From DATAWK01 sp036267255 (GTDB taxonomy: Bacteria; Acidobacteriota; Terriglobia; Terriglobales; Acidobacteriaceae), in NCBI GenBank assembly GCA_036267255.1, contig DATAWK010000027.1:124001-188000 (forward strand): a stretch of DNA of 64,000 nucleotides, read 5' to 3'. This document shows, in pieces, positions 25,520-33,303 of this stretch. Both the position numbers and the translations under genes were made by a program. The notes beneath the pieces were generated by a model. That model searched no databases. It was not told the origin of the DNA and worked only from the letters and a program-made list of their open reading frames with translations. Every line of letters starts with the position of its first letter. The first letter of the stretch is position 1.

Positions 25520-25633
25520 TTAGGAGTCATCAGCTGCCCATTCGAATTGCGACGACTTGATTGGGCAGCGGTTATGGGTGAACTCCTTCACCGCTACACA
25601 TCTTTTTTAAGATGCGGTGACCGGACTTGTCAA
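25520..25633 (-). promoter_or_regulatory. Fluoride riboswitch 1 with its promoter
   Basis: Minus-strand aptamer at 25592-25520: P1 GGTGAAGGAGTTCACC pairs perfectly, followed by ATAACCGC. A long P3 is made by GCTGCCCA and TGGGCAGC around a 22-nt loop, and the conserved CTGATGACTCCTA closes it. GACTCCTAACAGG can alternatively pair with CCTGTTGCGGAGTC at 25506-25496, a candidate expression-platform hairpin, but it has no T-run. The promoter upstream is TTGACA (25628-25633), 17-nt spacer, TTAAAA (25605-25610), placing the transcription start at the aptamer. The first gene downstream is the enolase remnant, about 270 nt away. Confidence 0.88.
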
Positions 25634-25798
25634 CCATTGAAGTGAAAGCAGTCTCTCACACAGCCCTTTCAGGTTCAGAGCTTGGAGCTGCGTGTTGTCT
25701 ATAGGCTGTGATTCGACTGATAGCCTGCAGGATCGATGGACCACGAAGAATCTATTGTCTTGACAAAGGAAGGGCCCTTGCAGGAACATTCAGGTTCA

Positions 25799-25869
25799 TA
25801 TAATTCGACTCGGTGATGAAGTCTACCTTAACCGCCTTCCAGGCTGATGACTCCTACAACAGGAGGAGT
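25799..25869 (+). promoter_or_regulatory. Fluoride riboswitch 3, orphan on the plus strand
   Basis: Plus-strand aptamer at 25812-25857: GGTGATGAAGTCTACC (P1 with weak inner pairs), TTAACCGCC, P3 GCCT-TCC-AGGC and the invariant GCTGATGACTCCTAC. A perfect -10 box TATAAT lies at 25799-25804. The 3' ACTCCT can pair with AGGAGT at 25864-25869, as in expression-platform hairpins. No gene follows on the plus strand. It points toward the minus-strand aptamer at 26106-26157, so its transcript would be antisense to that leader. One position of the expected pseudoknot (GAAGTC against GACTCC) is mismatched. Confidence 0.75.
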
Positions 25870-26087
25870 CTTGTGAGTAATACAAGCCCCGGAATTTTTC
25901 ACCGAGCCGTCCTGCATCCGCAGGGTTGAACGAATGGAATTCTCCGAAAATCTTTTTTTCATGGCGGCCGGTTGCCGTGATTCTTTCCAATGTTCTTCTT
26001 GTTCTTCTCCAAATCGGCCGAGTTCTGTGTGTTCTGTTGCTGGCTCCCCTATTGTAGGGATTCATTTTGAAAGCTGAGAGGAGCAAC

Positions 26088-26193
26088 AAAAAACTCTTAC
26101 GATTTGTAGGAGTCATCAGCCTCCCTTTTGGAGACGTTTATGGTGGATTCCCTCGCCTGCACCGACTATAGGACATACGCCATGGGCGATCAA
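26088..26193 (-). promoter_or_regulatory. Fluoride riboswitch 4 with promoter and intrinsic terminator
   Basis: Minus-strand element. The promoter is TTGATC (26188-26193), a 17-nt spacer and TATAGT (26165-26170), overlapping the 3' end of the monooxygenase gene. The aptamer spans 26157-26106: GGCGAGGGAATCCACC, ATAAACG, P3 CTCC-AAAA-GGGAG and GCTGATGACTCCTAC. Then ACTCCTAC pairs with GTAAGAGT (7 of 8 pairs) followed by a T-run at 26092-26088, a standard intrinsic terminator. The terminator stem uses the same ACTCC needed for the pseudoknot, so fluoride should allow read-through toward the locus. P1 is imperfect. Confidence 0.82.
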
Positions 26194-27413
26194 TTGCAAT
26201 TCGCATATTCCTCGGATAATCTGCAATCGCGTTGCATTGCTGCGGGATAATCCTTCAAGTCGATGGAATTCGCCACCTTCAGAGGGACATCAATCATCAT
26301 ATTTTTCCACGGCGTGTACGGTAGGACTCGCCACATTTGATTGCTGAGCCATAGCTTCCATCGTGTACGCGGTACGAACCAGTCGGCACCATCGGCGATC
26401 TTCTGACACCGGTCCACAAATCCGCGCATCAGTGCTTCATAACGGGTGAAAGCGATTGGATCCCCGTCCGCCTCCTTCAACTCCCCGGCTAGAATGTAAG
26501 CTCCCACCATAGCCATGCCTGTGCCCATGCCGGAAAGCGGAGAAGCGCAGTAGGCTGCATCTCCGAGCAATGCTGTGCGGCCTGTCGACCATCGATCCAT
26601 TTTGATCTGGCTGAGGGAGTCAAAATAAAAATCCGGCGCATCCCCCATCATCTTCAGAAGGCGCGGAACCTCCCAACGCTCTTCAGCAAATCTGGTGCGC
26701 AGAATATTCTTCTGTTTCCCGATGTCGCGGTGATCGTATTCGAACAGAGGAGAGTCGAAGAAGAAGGATGCTTTGGCCTCACTGTTGTTCCTGGCGCTAA
26801 AGATACCGACCTTCTTGCCCAATGTGCCGTAGTAGAGTCCGCTGCGGTCGAGATTCATATAGTTCGGTATGGTGAAAATTGAAACATAGTAGCCGAGATG
26901 ATGAAGGAATCCAGACTCTTCGCCGAAGGCGAGCGCGCGTACGTTGGAGTGCAAACCATCCGCACCGACAACCAGATCAAAGGTGCGCGGCTGGCCGCGG
27001 CCAAAGGTTACGTCGACTCCAGCGTTCGTGTCAGCAAGGCTCATAATGGAATCGCCGAAGATGTACTCTGCATTCTGCCGTGTGGCCTCATACAAGACGC
27101 CGGCGAGGTCGCCGCGCATGATCTCAAGCTCACCGCTTGTGAAGCCGTCAGGCATACTTGCAAATTTCCGGTTGGCGCTATCGACCATTGTGATAGCTCC
27201 GGTGCGGGTCTGTAGGCGCTGCACCTCGGCTAGAATGTCCATCCGCTTCAGTACCTGCATGGAAGCACCCCGGAAATCCACGGCATAGCCGCCTGGCCGC
27301 ACTGCAGGCGCGCGTTCAATAACCGTAGGGTAAAAGCCATAACGGCTAAGCCAAAACGCGAGAGCGGGGCCGGCAATGCTCGCTCCAGAGATGAGGATAT
27401 TTCGATTTTTCAT
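26190..27413 (-). CDS. FAD-dependent monooxygenase (TetX/PHBH-type)
   Basis: Protein of 407 residues of the group A flavin monooxygenases, which hydroxylate aromatic or antibiotic-like substrates using NAD(P)H. The N-terminal dinucleotide fold has ILISGASIAGPALAFWL (GxGxxG variant GASIAG). The DG motif is DLVVGADGLHSNVR and the GD motif ALLGDAAYCASPLSGMGTG. Length and order match TetX-like proteins. The start at 27413 is an ATG. Its promoter region contains a palindrome (27474-27495) nearly identical to one upstream of the tetR gene at 38668, so it is probably repressed by that regulator. The substrate is unknown. Confidence 0.9.
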   Translation of the reverse strand: MKNRNILISGASIAGPALAFWLSRYGFYPTVIERAPAVRPGGYAVDFRGASMQVLKRMDILAEVQRLQTRTGAITMVDSANRKFASMPDGFTSGELEIMRGDLAGVLYEATRQNAEYIFGDSIMSLADTNAGVDVTFGRGQPRTFDLVVGADGLHSNVRALAFGEESGFLHHLGYYVSIFTIPNYMNLDRSGLYYGTLGKKVGIFSARNNSEAKASFFFDSPLFEYDHRDIGKQKNILRTRFAEERWEVPRLLKMMGDAPDFYFDSLSQIKMDRWSTGRTALLGDAAYCASPLSGMGTGMAMVGAYILAGELKEADGDPIAFTRYEALMRGFVDRCQKIADGADWFVPRTRWKLWLSNQMWRVLPYTPWKNMMIDVPLKVANSIDLKDYPAAMQRDCRLSEEYANCN

Positions 27414-27473
27414 GTTTTTTCACCGCCTGCGATCCTGTGTGCCATAGAAGTGGTACCGTCGTATTATACGCTT

Positions 27474-27505
27474 GTACTATACGTACGTATTGGACAAATG
27501 TACAA
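27474..27505 (-). promoter_or_regulatory. TetR-type operator and promoter of the monooxygenase gene
   Basis: Palindrome GTACTATAC-GTAC-GTATTGGAC at 27474-27495, extended to TTGTAC...GGACAA on both sides. On the minus strand, TTGTAC (27500-27505), an 18-nt spacer and TATAGT (27476-27481) form a promoter that the palindrome covers. The 22-nt core differs from the site at 38618-38639 only in the central four bases. Confidence 0.75.
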
Positions 27506-27703
27506 TTTTTAAGTGCACTCTCACAGTGATTCTGCTCGGTATGGTCGCCTTGCATCATGAGTAATGCCGTCGAATGTGGGGGCAACGCCGTCGTATGTAG
27601 GATCGGTTCTTAGTTGCTACGGTGAAACATAACACGCAGGGGACATCTGACCTGTGCTTCCGCGCAAGCACAACCGTGTCTGTCACTGGAACTATGCTTG
27701 ATC

Positions 27704-28519
27704 CTAAATGTTTTGCGTGCCACGTTGTGGCACCGCATGATTCCTAGCCAGCGCCCACGGACCTCCCCACAGAGCGACGGCGATAAACAGGCTGGACCAC
27801 TCGTCGGGACTGTGCGGGCCCCCTCCACCGTAGAATCCAAGGACTCTAGGCAGATGAAGAGTGAAGACCCAAATCGCGAACATCAGGCCGATACAGGCTG
27901 CGCCCAAACGCTGCAGGATATTGAGACCGATGCTCAACCCGGCAGCGACAAATCCAGCACCGAAGAACGCGATCCAGAACACGTGCCACGGAATCCAATT
28001 TGGTATTAGTGTGCCGATCGATGCGAGGGCGAGGAAATGGTCCACTCCAAACACGATAAAAGACAGTGCGAGCAGATAGCGACTGCCGCGTACCAACCAA
28101 CCTGGCAATGTGCCAGGGCTGGGAAAGAGCCAAGCGAGTGCCGCGATTGCGAGAGGTTCAAACACACCTGTACGCAACGACATATTGCTTAGGTGCGCGG
28201 CATACCTTGGTACTTCAAGGACAAATGTACTTAGAAACAGCAGACCGCCCAGGGCTATCGCAGCTGTTCGCGCCATGTGTTTGAATAGAAGGCCTACGCC
28301 GCAAGCCACCCAGATTGCGCCGAACACGTAGGCCACCCAAGGAATAGGTGGCAAAAAAGGCAAGACCGGAATGACCTCATATCGGCCTAAGGCAAACGAG
28401 GAATGTGCGCACAATAACGTCTCGATGCCCAAGGCGATGTTTGCAAACGAAAACGCAGGGGGACCTAAGCTGAGTACCGCATCCGTAGCCTTCCCCATCC
28501 AGACTCGGTTCAATCGCAT
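27704..28519 (-). CDS. DoxX-like integral membrane protein
   Basis: Hydrophobic protein of 271 residues with seven to eight predicted membrane segments. It shows DoxX-like traits: a helix near the middle with FIVFGVDHFLALASIG and the following ...LIPNWIPWHVFWIAFFGAGFVAAGLSIG. DoxX relatives lie in the inner membrane and are linked loosely to redox or detoxification; the exact role is unknown. The ATG at 28519 overlaps the merR stop (ATGCGATTGA), so the two genes are translationally coupled and probably form one operon. Confidence 0.75.
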   Translation of the reverse strand: MRLNRVWMGKATDAVLSLGPPAFSFANIALGIETLLCAHSSFALGRYEVIPVLPFLPPIPWVAYVFGAIWVACGVGLLFKHMARTAAIALGGLLFLSTFVLEVPRYAAHLSNMSLRTGVFEPLAIAALAWLFPSPGTLPGWLVRGSRYLLALSFIVFGVDHFLALASIGTLIPNWIPWHVFWIAFFGAGFVAAGLSIGLNILQRLGAACIGLMFAIWVFTLHLPRVLGFYGGGGPHSPDEWSSLFIAVALWGGPWALARNHAVPQRGTQNI

Positions 28520-29058
28520 TCTGTAGAGAATCCGAAACGTTGCGGTATCTCAAGGTGCATTCCATGTGCGTCTTCCTCCTGCAGGTATCCATGTATATAG
28601 GACTGCTTGAAATACTCTGGATCTCTTAGCATTTGGATTGCCTCCACAACTCTTCCTAAATAATGCCAGTCGCCAGACTTTGGGTCACGATTAACCTGCT
28701 CGGCATATTCCAAAAAGTAGATGACACGGTTCAGTCGTCTACGTTTTTCAACCAGTATTTCTCTCTGAAGCCGGAGTTCACTTTTTAGATTTCGATCCTT
28801 CTGGCTCAGGCGTTCTTTGATATCAGAACGCGACAATTCCAGCATCTGCATTATCGCAAGACGCTCAAGCTGAATCAGGTCGTGCCGGGTATAGAGTGGC
28901 CTGCCTGAGTCCAACCTTACTGCAGGATGCAAGAGGCCAATCCGGGCATAGCGACGCAACGCTTGTTTCTTAACCCCAGAGACCTGGGACAACTCACTTA
29001 CTTTACAGGTAACGGGTTGGTCGTTGTCTATCGGTTCCACGGTTGAAAAATGCACCAT
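28510..29058 (-). CDS. MerR family transcriptional regulator
   Basis: Protein of 182 residues. The winged-helix DNA-binding domain covers about residues 17-85: CKVSELSQVSGVKKQALRRYARIGLL, then RPLYTRHDLIQLERLAIMQML. A dimerisation coiled coil follows (about 95-130, RNLKSELRLQREILVEKRRRL). The C-terminal 50 residues have no Cys pair for metal binding, so a metal sensor is unlikely; small-molecule or drug response is possible. The neighbouring DoxX-like gene overlaps its 3' end and is the likely target together with merR itself. Confidence 0.85.
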   Translation of the reverse strand: MVHFSTVEPIDNDQPVTCKVSELSQVSGVKKQALRRYARIGLLHPAVRLDSGRPLYTRHDLIQLERLAIMQMLELSRSDIKERLSQKDRNLKSELRLQREILVEKRRRLNRVIYFLEYAEQVNRDPKSGDWHYLGRVVEAIQMLRDPEYFKQSYIHGYLQEEDAHGMHLEIPQRFGFSTECD

Positions 29059-29191
29059 AAATTTTTCTCAGGCCAAACTTACAGGGCCCTGTTGAATTCT
29101 CAAAAAAACTCGTTCGAGTCAGTTTCAATGGCAATAAACGTGGCACAAACCGCCTCACACTCTTTACATTGACCTGAAAAATGGTTGGAGA

Positions 29192-29260
29192 CAATACCCA
29201 CTTTGCTCGGCTTCACCATGACCATTTTGATTCAAGGAAATGAAGAAAAATATCCGCGAT
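29192..29260 (+). other. Relict 5' end resembling the MocR gene upstream region
   Basis: On the plus strand, CAATACCCACTT at 29192 is followed about 40 nt later by ATGAAGAAA at 29240. The same layout precedes the real MocR start at 33304 (CAATACCCACTT at 33256, ATGAAGAAA at 33304), with scattered identity in between. The frame after 29240 does not continue into MocR-like sequence. It looks like the leftover promoter and first codons of a lost paralogue. Confidence 0.45.
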
Positions 29261-29352
29261 TTATCAAATGACTGTGACCGGCCTAAACGCGTGGAAAATG
29301 TTGACGGGCCGTGGATGTCGGTCAGGAGCATCGCACGGCCCATGTTCGCACG

Positions 29353-31806
29353 TTATGTTTTAGAAGAGCAGCCGACCCTGCACCACCAGCACACGGCCAG
29401 CGACCGTTGGCTCCTGACTGGATCCATACGGACTGGTGGGTGCGTTGATGTCCCCCGAAATGCGTCCCAAGGTGGCAGACTCGATGCGTTATTCGCTGGT
29501 GGTGCAAAGTTAACGTGGTTCAATACGTTATAGGCTTGTGCACCAATCTGGAAAGTCATCATTTCTCTTTTGAAGATGTTTTTATAGAGATTTATATCGA
29601 CATCAGCATAGTGCGGTCCGTAGAAAGCATTTCGCGGCACATTGCCAAAATTGGTTTGCACTGGCTGAACGAGAGAACCTCCACCCGATGTCGTTGGGTA
29701 GGCGGGAACAACAACGCCATCAGAATTGACCGTCAGACCGGTTCCGTTAAATATCCCCGGTGTTTGAAAGCACGGACTGGAATAGGAGGCGCAGTGATGG
29801 CTGAAATTGTTATTCAGCACCTGAGCAAGTACCGTGCTGGCTCCTCCCGTTGAATTGGAGCCCAGCGCAGCCTCTGCATTGACGTTCAATACGCTGAACG
29901 GCTGTCCGGAGCGCCAATATGCCTTGCTGCCTAAGGTCCATCCCGCAGCCGCGAAATTAACAAATCTATTGCCGAAATGGTACGGCTCCATATAGACGAG
30001 ATCCAGCACGAATTTGTTGCGGATATCGTAGTCGGAGTTGGAATACATCAATCTAGATGGGCCATCCGGAGTGATCTGAAAGGGCACAGAAGTGTTGCCA
30101 TTGTAAGGAAGTTGCGCATTACCGCCGTTGGAAATGTCATCCAGGGAATGAGCATATGTATACGAGATGTCGGCTGTCAGACCCCGTCGATCGATATGTT
30201 TATATTGCACGGAAATTCCGTTGTAGTTGGAGATCGCATTGTTGCTGAAGCTTTGAACCTGCGCGAAACGCGGGTCTGGCGACGTTTTTGGTACATCGGC
30301 AAAAGTCCCATCTCCATAGCTGCCATAGAGAGAGGTGCCAACATTCTGGTTCAGACTGCTGTTTGCGACGAACAGGTCATACCCGTGATTGCCGGCATAC
30401 GAAAGAATCACAGCGTCCGTTGGGGTGATCTGTCGCTGGATTTGCATGCTGTATTCCAAATAGCGTGCGCTATGAAACGTTTGTGGAGTGGTGGCGTAAT
30501 TCGGTGGCGCGAATTGTATTCCTTGCGCAGTCAGAGCAGTGGATATCGAATTGAATGTTGCTCCATGCGAAAAGCCGTTCAGTACTGCGTTGGCCGAACC
30601 GGCTGCGACCGTCTGGGCGCTTCCCGGGCCCTGAGCAATTGCTCCCGTGTTCACACCGGCAGAATATCGGTTTGGGAATGAAAGATAGGTTTGCTCGAGG
30701 ATAAGGCCGGGAAAGCTGTCAGAAAACAATCCTGCGCCGCCGCGCAGGACAGTTTTTCCATCTCCGTGCATGTCCCAATTGAACCCCGCGCGTGGTTGCA
30801 AGACTACCGGTTCTATCGCAGGGGCAAAGCTGTCGTGTCCGGCGGAAAGGGTTGCATTATAGGGAGTGTCCAGCGTTGCTGCAGCGTCAGGAAATCCTCC
30901 CAAATACTGCGAATAGCAGCCATTGGTACAAATAGGATTTCCATTGCGATCGACACGGATGCCATAGTCAAGAACCAGGTTGGGTGTTGCGCGCCACTCA
31001 TCCTGGCCATAAATCCCCAGGTTATAGACGGCGTTATAAATGTTGGCAAACCGCGGAAAGCTTTGCGTAAAGGTGGAACCGGCGCTGCCGGGCAGAGACC
31101 CTCCCATTTCATCTGCAATGCTGCCGAAGCCATAAAAACCACCGTATGCGGCTGTCTGCAGGCTGATGTCGGTGAAATCGTACCGCTTGAAGTCGAATCC
31201 CACGTACCGCTTGAAGTCGAATCCCACTTTGATACTATGGTTTCCTTTCAGCCAGGAAAGGCCGTCTACGGCCTGGTATTGCGTGGTGTTCGTTCCTCCC
31301 GGAAAATCATCCCATATGGTCCCTAGCGTAGTGGCGTTTGCGAAAAAGGAAAATTGCCCAACACCGGCCAGTGCATTTGTTCCGCCGTCATTGCCTTCGT
31401 TGAATTCTGTGGGTGAGGCAGCGAGGGTAGCCGCTAAATTCTCCGGTTTGAAAACCCCACCGCTGTAAAGTGCGCCCGCGATGAATTGATTGGTCAGGGT
31501 CGGAGTGAAGCTGTATGTGTCATTGAGTTGTCCCGTGTAATTTGGCTGGTTGCTAACCATGTCCCATGCGGGATTGATCAGACTTACGAAAGAAGGCTGT
31601 TCGCCCTGGTCGTCCGTGACACGGAAGAAAATTCTATGTTTGTCACTGACGTTCCAATCGATTCGTCCTGCCGCCAGCCACTCCCGGTTGAGCGCCGTGG
31701 TGTTCACGAATGCGGAGTCGATACAGCTTTCCGCCGCGCTGGTGCCAAGCGTTTTTCCGGTTGCGTAATCGGGTGTTCCCGCCAGACTTCCGCAGCCGTA
31801 ATGTTG
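29353..31806 (-). pseudogene. Oar-like TonB-dependent receptor, 3' part of a frameshifted gene
   Basis: Encodes most of the outer-membrane barrel of a large acidobacterial receptor: FVNTTALNREWLAAGRIDWN, YGQDEWRATPNLVLDYGIR and TYAHSLDDISNGGN. It is continuous with the N-terminal part upstream once a missing C in the run at 31806-31809 is allowed for. A second shift near 29492 diverts the end: the other frame reads SATLGRISGDINAP and finishes VLVVQGRLLF at 29360, with the C-terminal Phe expected of a barrel. A perfect 24-bp tandem duplication at 31180-31227 repeats VGFDFKRY. With two shifts the gene is probably non-functional, unless the sequence has errors. Confidence 0.82.
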
Positions 31807-32834
31807 GGGTTTGCCAAGACACTGGCCTGCAATGCTTTGGAAGGCAGATTGACAAAACCGGTAGTCGGTTGAATGTATCGGATTCCTTCCGTGTCGGCAA
31901 AAAAGAACAGCTTATCGTGCAGGATGGGCCCACCGATCTGCGCGGCGTATTGACTAGAGACAGCCTTGGAACGAGGAATACCAGCCTGGTTATTGAAAAA
32001 GTCGTTTGCGTTCAATCCAGCGCTGTTATAGTCCCATTGCGCCAATCCATGCAGCCGGTTGGAGCCGGACTTGGTAGCGTAGGTTTCGATGATGCCAGCC
32101 TGGCGACCATATTGCACGCTGTAGCCATTTTGTACAACGGAAGCCTGGGCAATCTCCTGCTGGCCGATCGTCAGGTTGGAAGAGCCGGAATTGGCGATGT
32201 TATAAAGCGAGATGCTGTAGTCGGAACCGTTGATGATGACCAGATTGGAAAGGCCGGGAAGTCCGTCGGAAACAATGGAACCAAAGCCCTGGGTGCCGGC
32301 CCCGACAACGACTCCAGGCACGGTATACGCAATCGTGGTAATGTCACCGCCAGGTGCAGGTAGATTCTGAAATTGCTGCGTCGTAAAAGTCGTTGTTGTG
32401 TTCGAGGTCTGCGTATCGATCAACTGTGCATCATTTACGCTGACCTGCACGGTCTGCGTGCTGGCAGTGGAAGTTACAGTCACATTGACTGCCGACTGCT
32501 GACCCGTCAAAACCAGGACTGTCGTCGTGACAGATTGCAGCCCCGGAGCCGTAGCCGAGACGTTGAATGTGTCCGGCTTCAGGTAGGGAGCAATAAAACG
32601 CCCCTCCGCGTTCGTTGTTAAATTCAACGTGGCGCCAGTGGCCTGGTCTTTCACCGTAACCGTGGCGTTGGGAACAACTGCTCCGGTCGAATCTACGACA
32701 GTGCCATTGATGCTGCCGGTTGTCGCTGTTTGCGCAAGCGCCGACGGCTGCAAAATTTGAATTGCTGCCACAAAACCAAAGATCATTGCGAACGCTACTG
32801 TATTTCCGGCCCATCCCTTAAGGCAAAACTGCAT
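31704..32834 (-). pseudogene. Oar-like TonB-dependent receptor, 5' part of a frameshifted gene
   Basis: Signal peptide (NTVAFAMIFGFVAAIQILQP, cleavage near ALAQ), then a carboxypeptidase-regulatory domain (GSINGTVVDSTGAVVPNATV) and a plug-like region (IINGSDYSISLYNIANSG, QASVVQNGYSVQYGRQAGII). It proceeds into the first barrel strands (QYAAQIGGPILHDKLFFFADTEG). After LANPN the frame is lost and a stop follows at 31704. ATG 32834 gives a normal signal peptide; longer in-frame starts up to 32948 run through a stem-loop. These receptors probably import glycan fragments. A MocR regulator is encoded divergently 470 nt away. Confidence 0.82.
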
Positions 32835-33303
32835 TCCGCCCCCTTGAGTATTGTTCCTGGCTGAGTTCATCATTTTGATAAAGCTGGATATACGGAACTC
32901 GCCTTCATAAAACTTCCGCCGAAGGTCATCCGAAAGCGCCAGCGTCACGTTTGTTCGTGACGCCTGCGCAATCTGACAATTCGTTTTAACCCTGTTGTCG
33001 CGAGAGGTTGAGCGACTTCATTCCTGGGAATACAACAGGGTTATGTCATGGACAATTCCTCGCGCTTTGTCTCATCCGTTTTCACACTCCATCACTGGCC
33101 TCCACCAACGATGAGATTCGCACGGATGTTTCGGCACACTGTTCGCGAGCCGCGCTTACCTTGCCCAGGTACGGGGCTTTCACGCGCCAAAGGCAGGACG
33201 ATGAACACTCGCAGCAATCGCCATCCTCAATAGTGGCTGAGAGAGTGGTCGGTGGCAATACCCACTTGACTCAGTTTCGACATAACCATTACACTCTGCT
33301 GAA
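32835..33303. other. Divergent control region between the receptor and mocR genes
   Basis: Gene-free. It contains a perfect 8-bp stem-loop GCGTCACG/CGTGACGC at 32942-32963. It also has a perfect 12-bp inverted repeat TAACCCTGTTGT (32987-32998) and ACAACAGGGTTA (33032-33043), and two copies of GACAATTC flanking that repeat. The element CAATACCCACTT lies at 33256-33267 just before mocR. These are candidate regulator sites; no consensus promoter was obvious. Confidence 0.5.

Larger units (their letters stand above)
25253..26189. other. Gene-free control region holding three fluoride riboswitches
   Basis: This 0.94-kb stretch between the enolase remnant and the monooxygenase gene contains no credible gene on either strand. 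It holds fluoride aptamers at 25520-25592 (minus), 25812-25857 (plus) and 26106-26157 (minus), each with a promoter just upstream. The minus-strand aptamers drive toward the enolase gene. The plus-strand one fires into the 26106-26157 element. Short open frames in the 25860-26090 interval were examined and do not resemble known proteins. Confidence 0.7.

Noticed and set aside
25823..25882. Possible second plus-strand expression platform with a T-run
   Set aside because: The hairpin after riboswitch 3 is followed by TTGTGAG, not a T-run, so termination there was not claimed.
25823..26116. Short open frame on the minus strand between two aptamers
   Set aside because: It runs through the antisense of riboswitch 3 and has no resemblance to any fluoride-related protein. 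Considered as the missing gene of riboswitch 4 but not supported.
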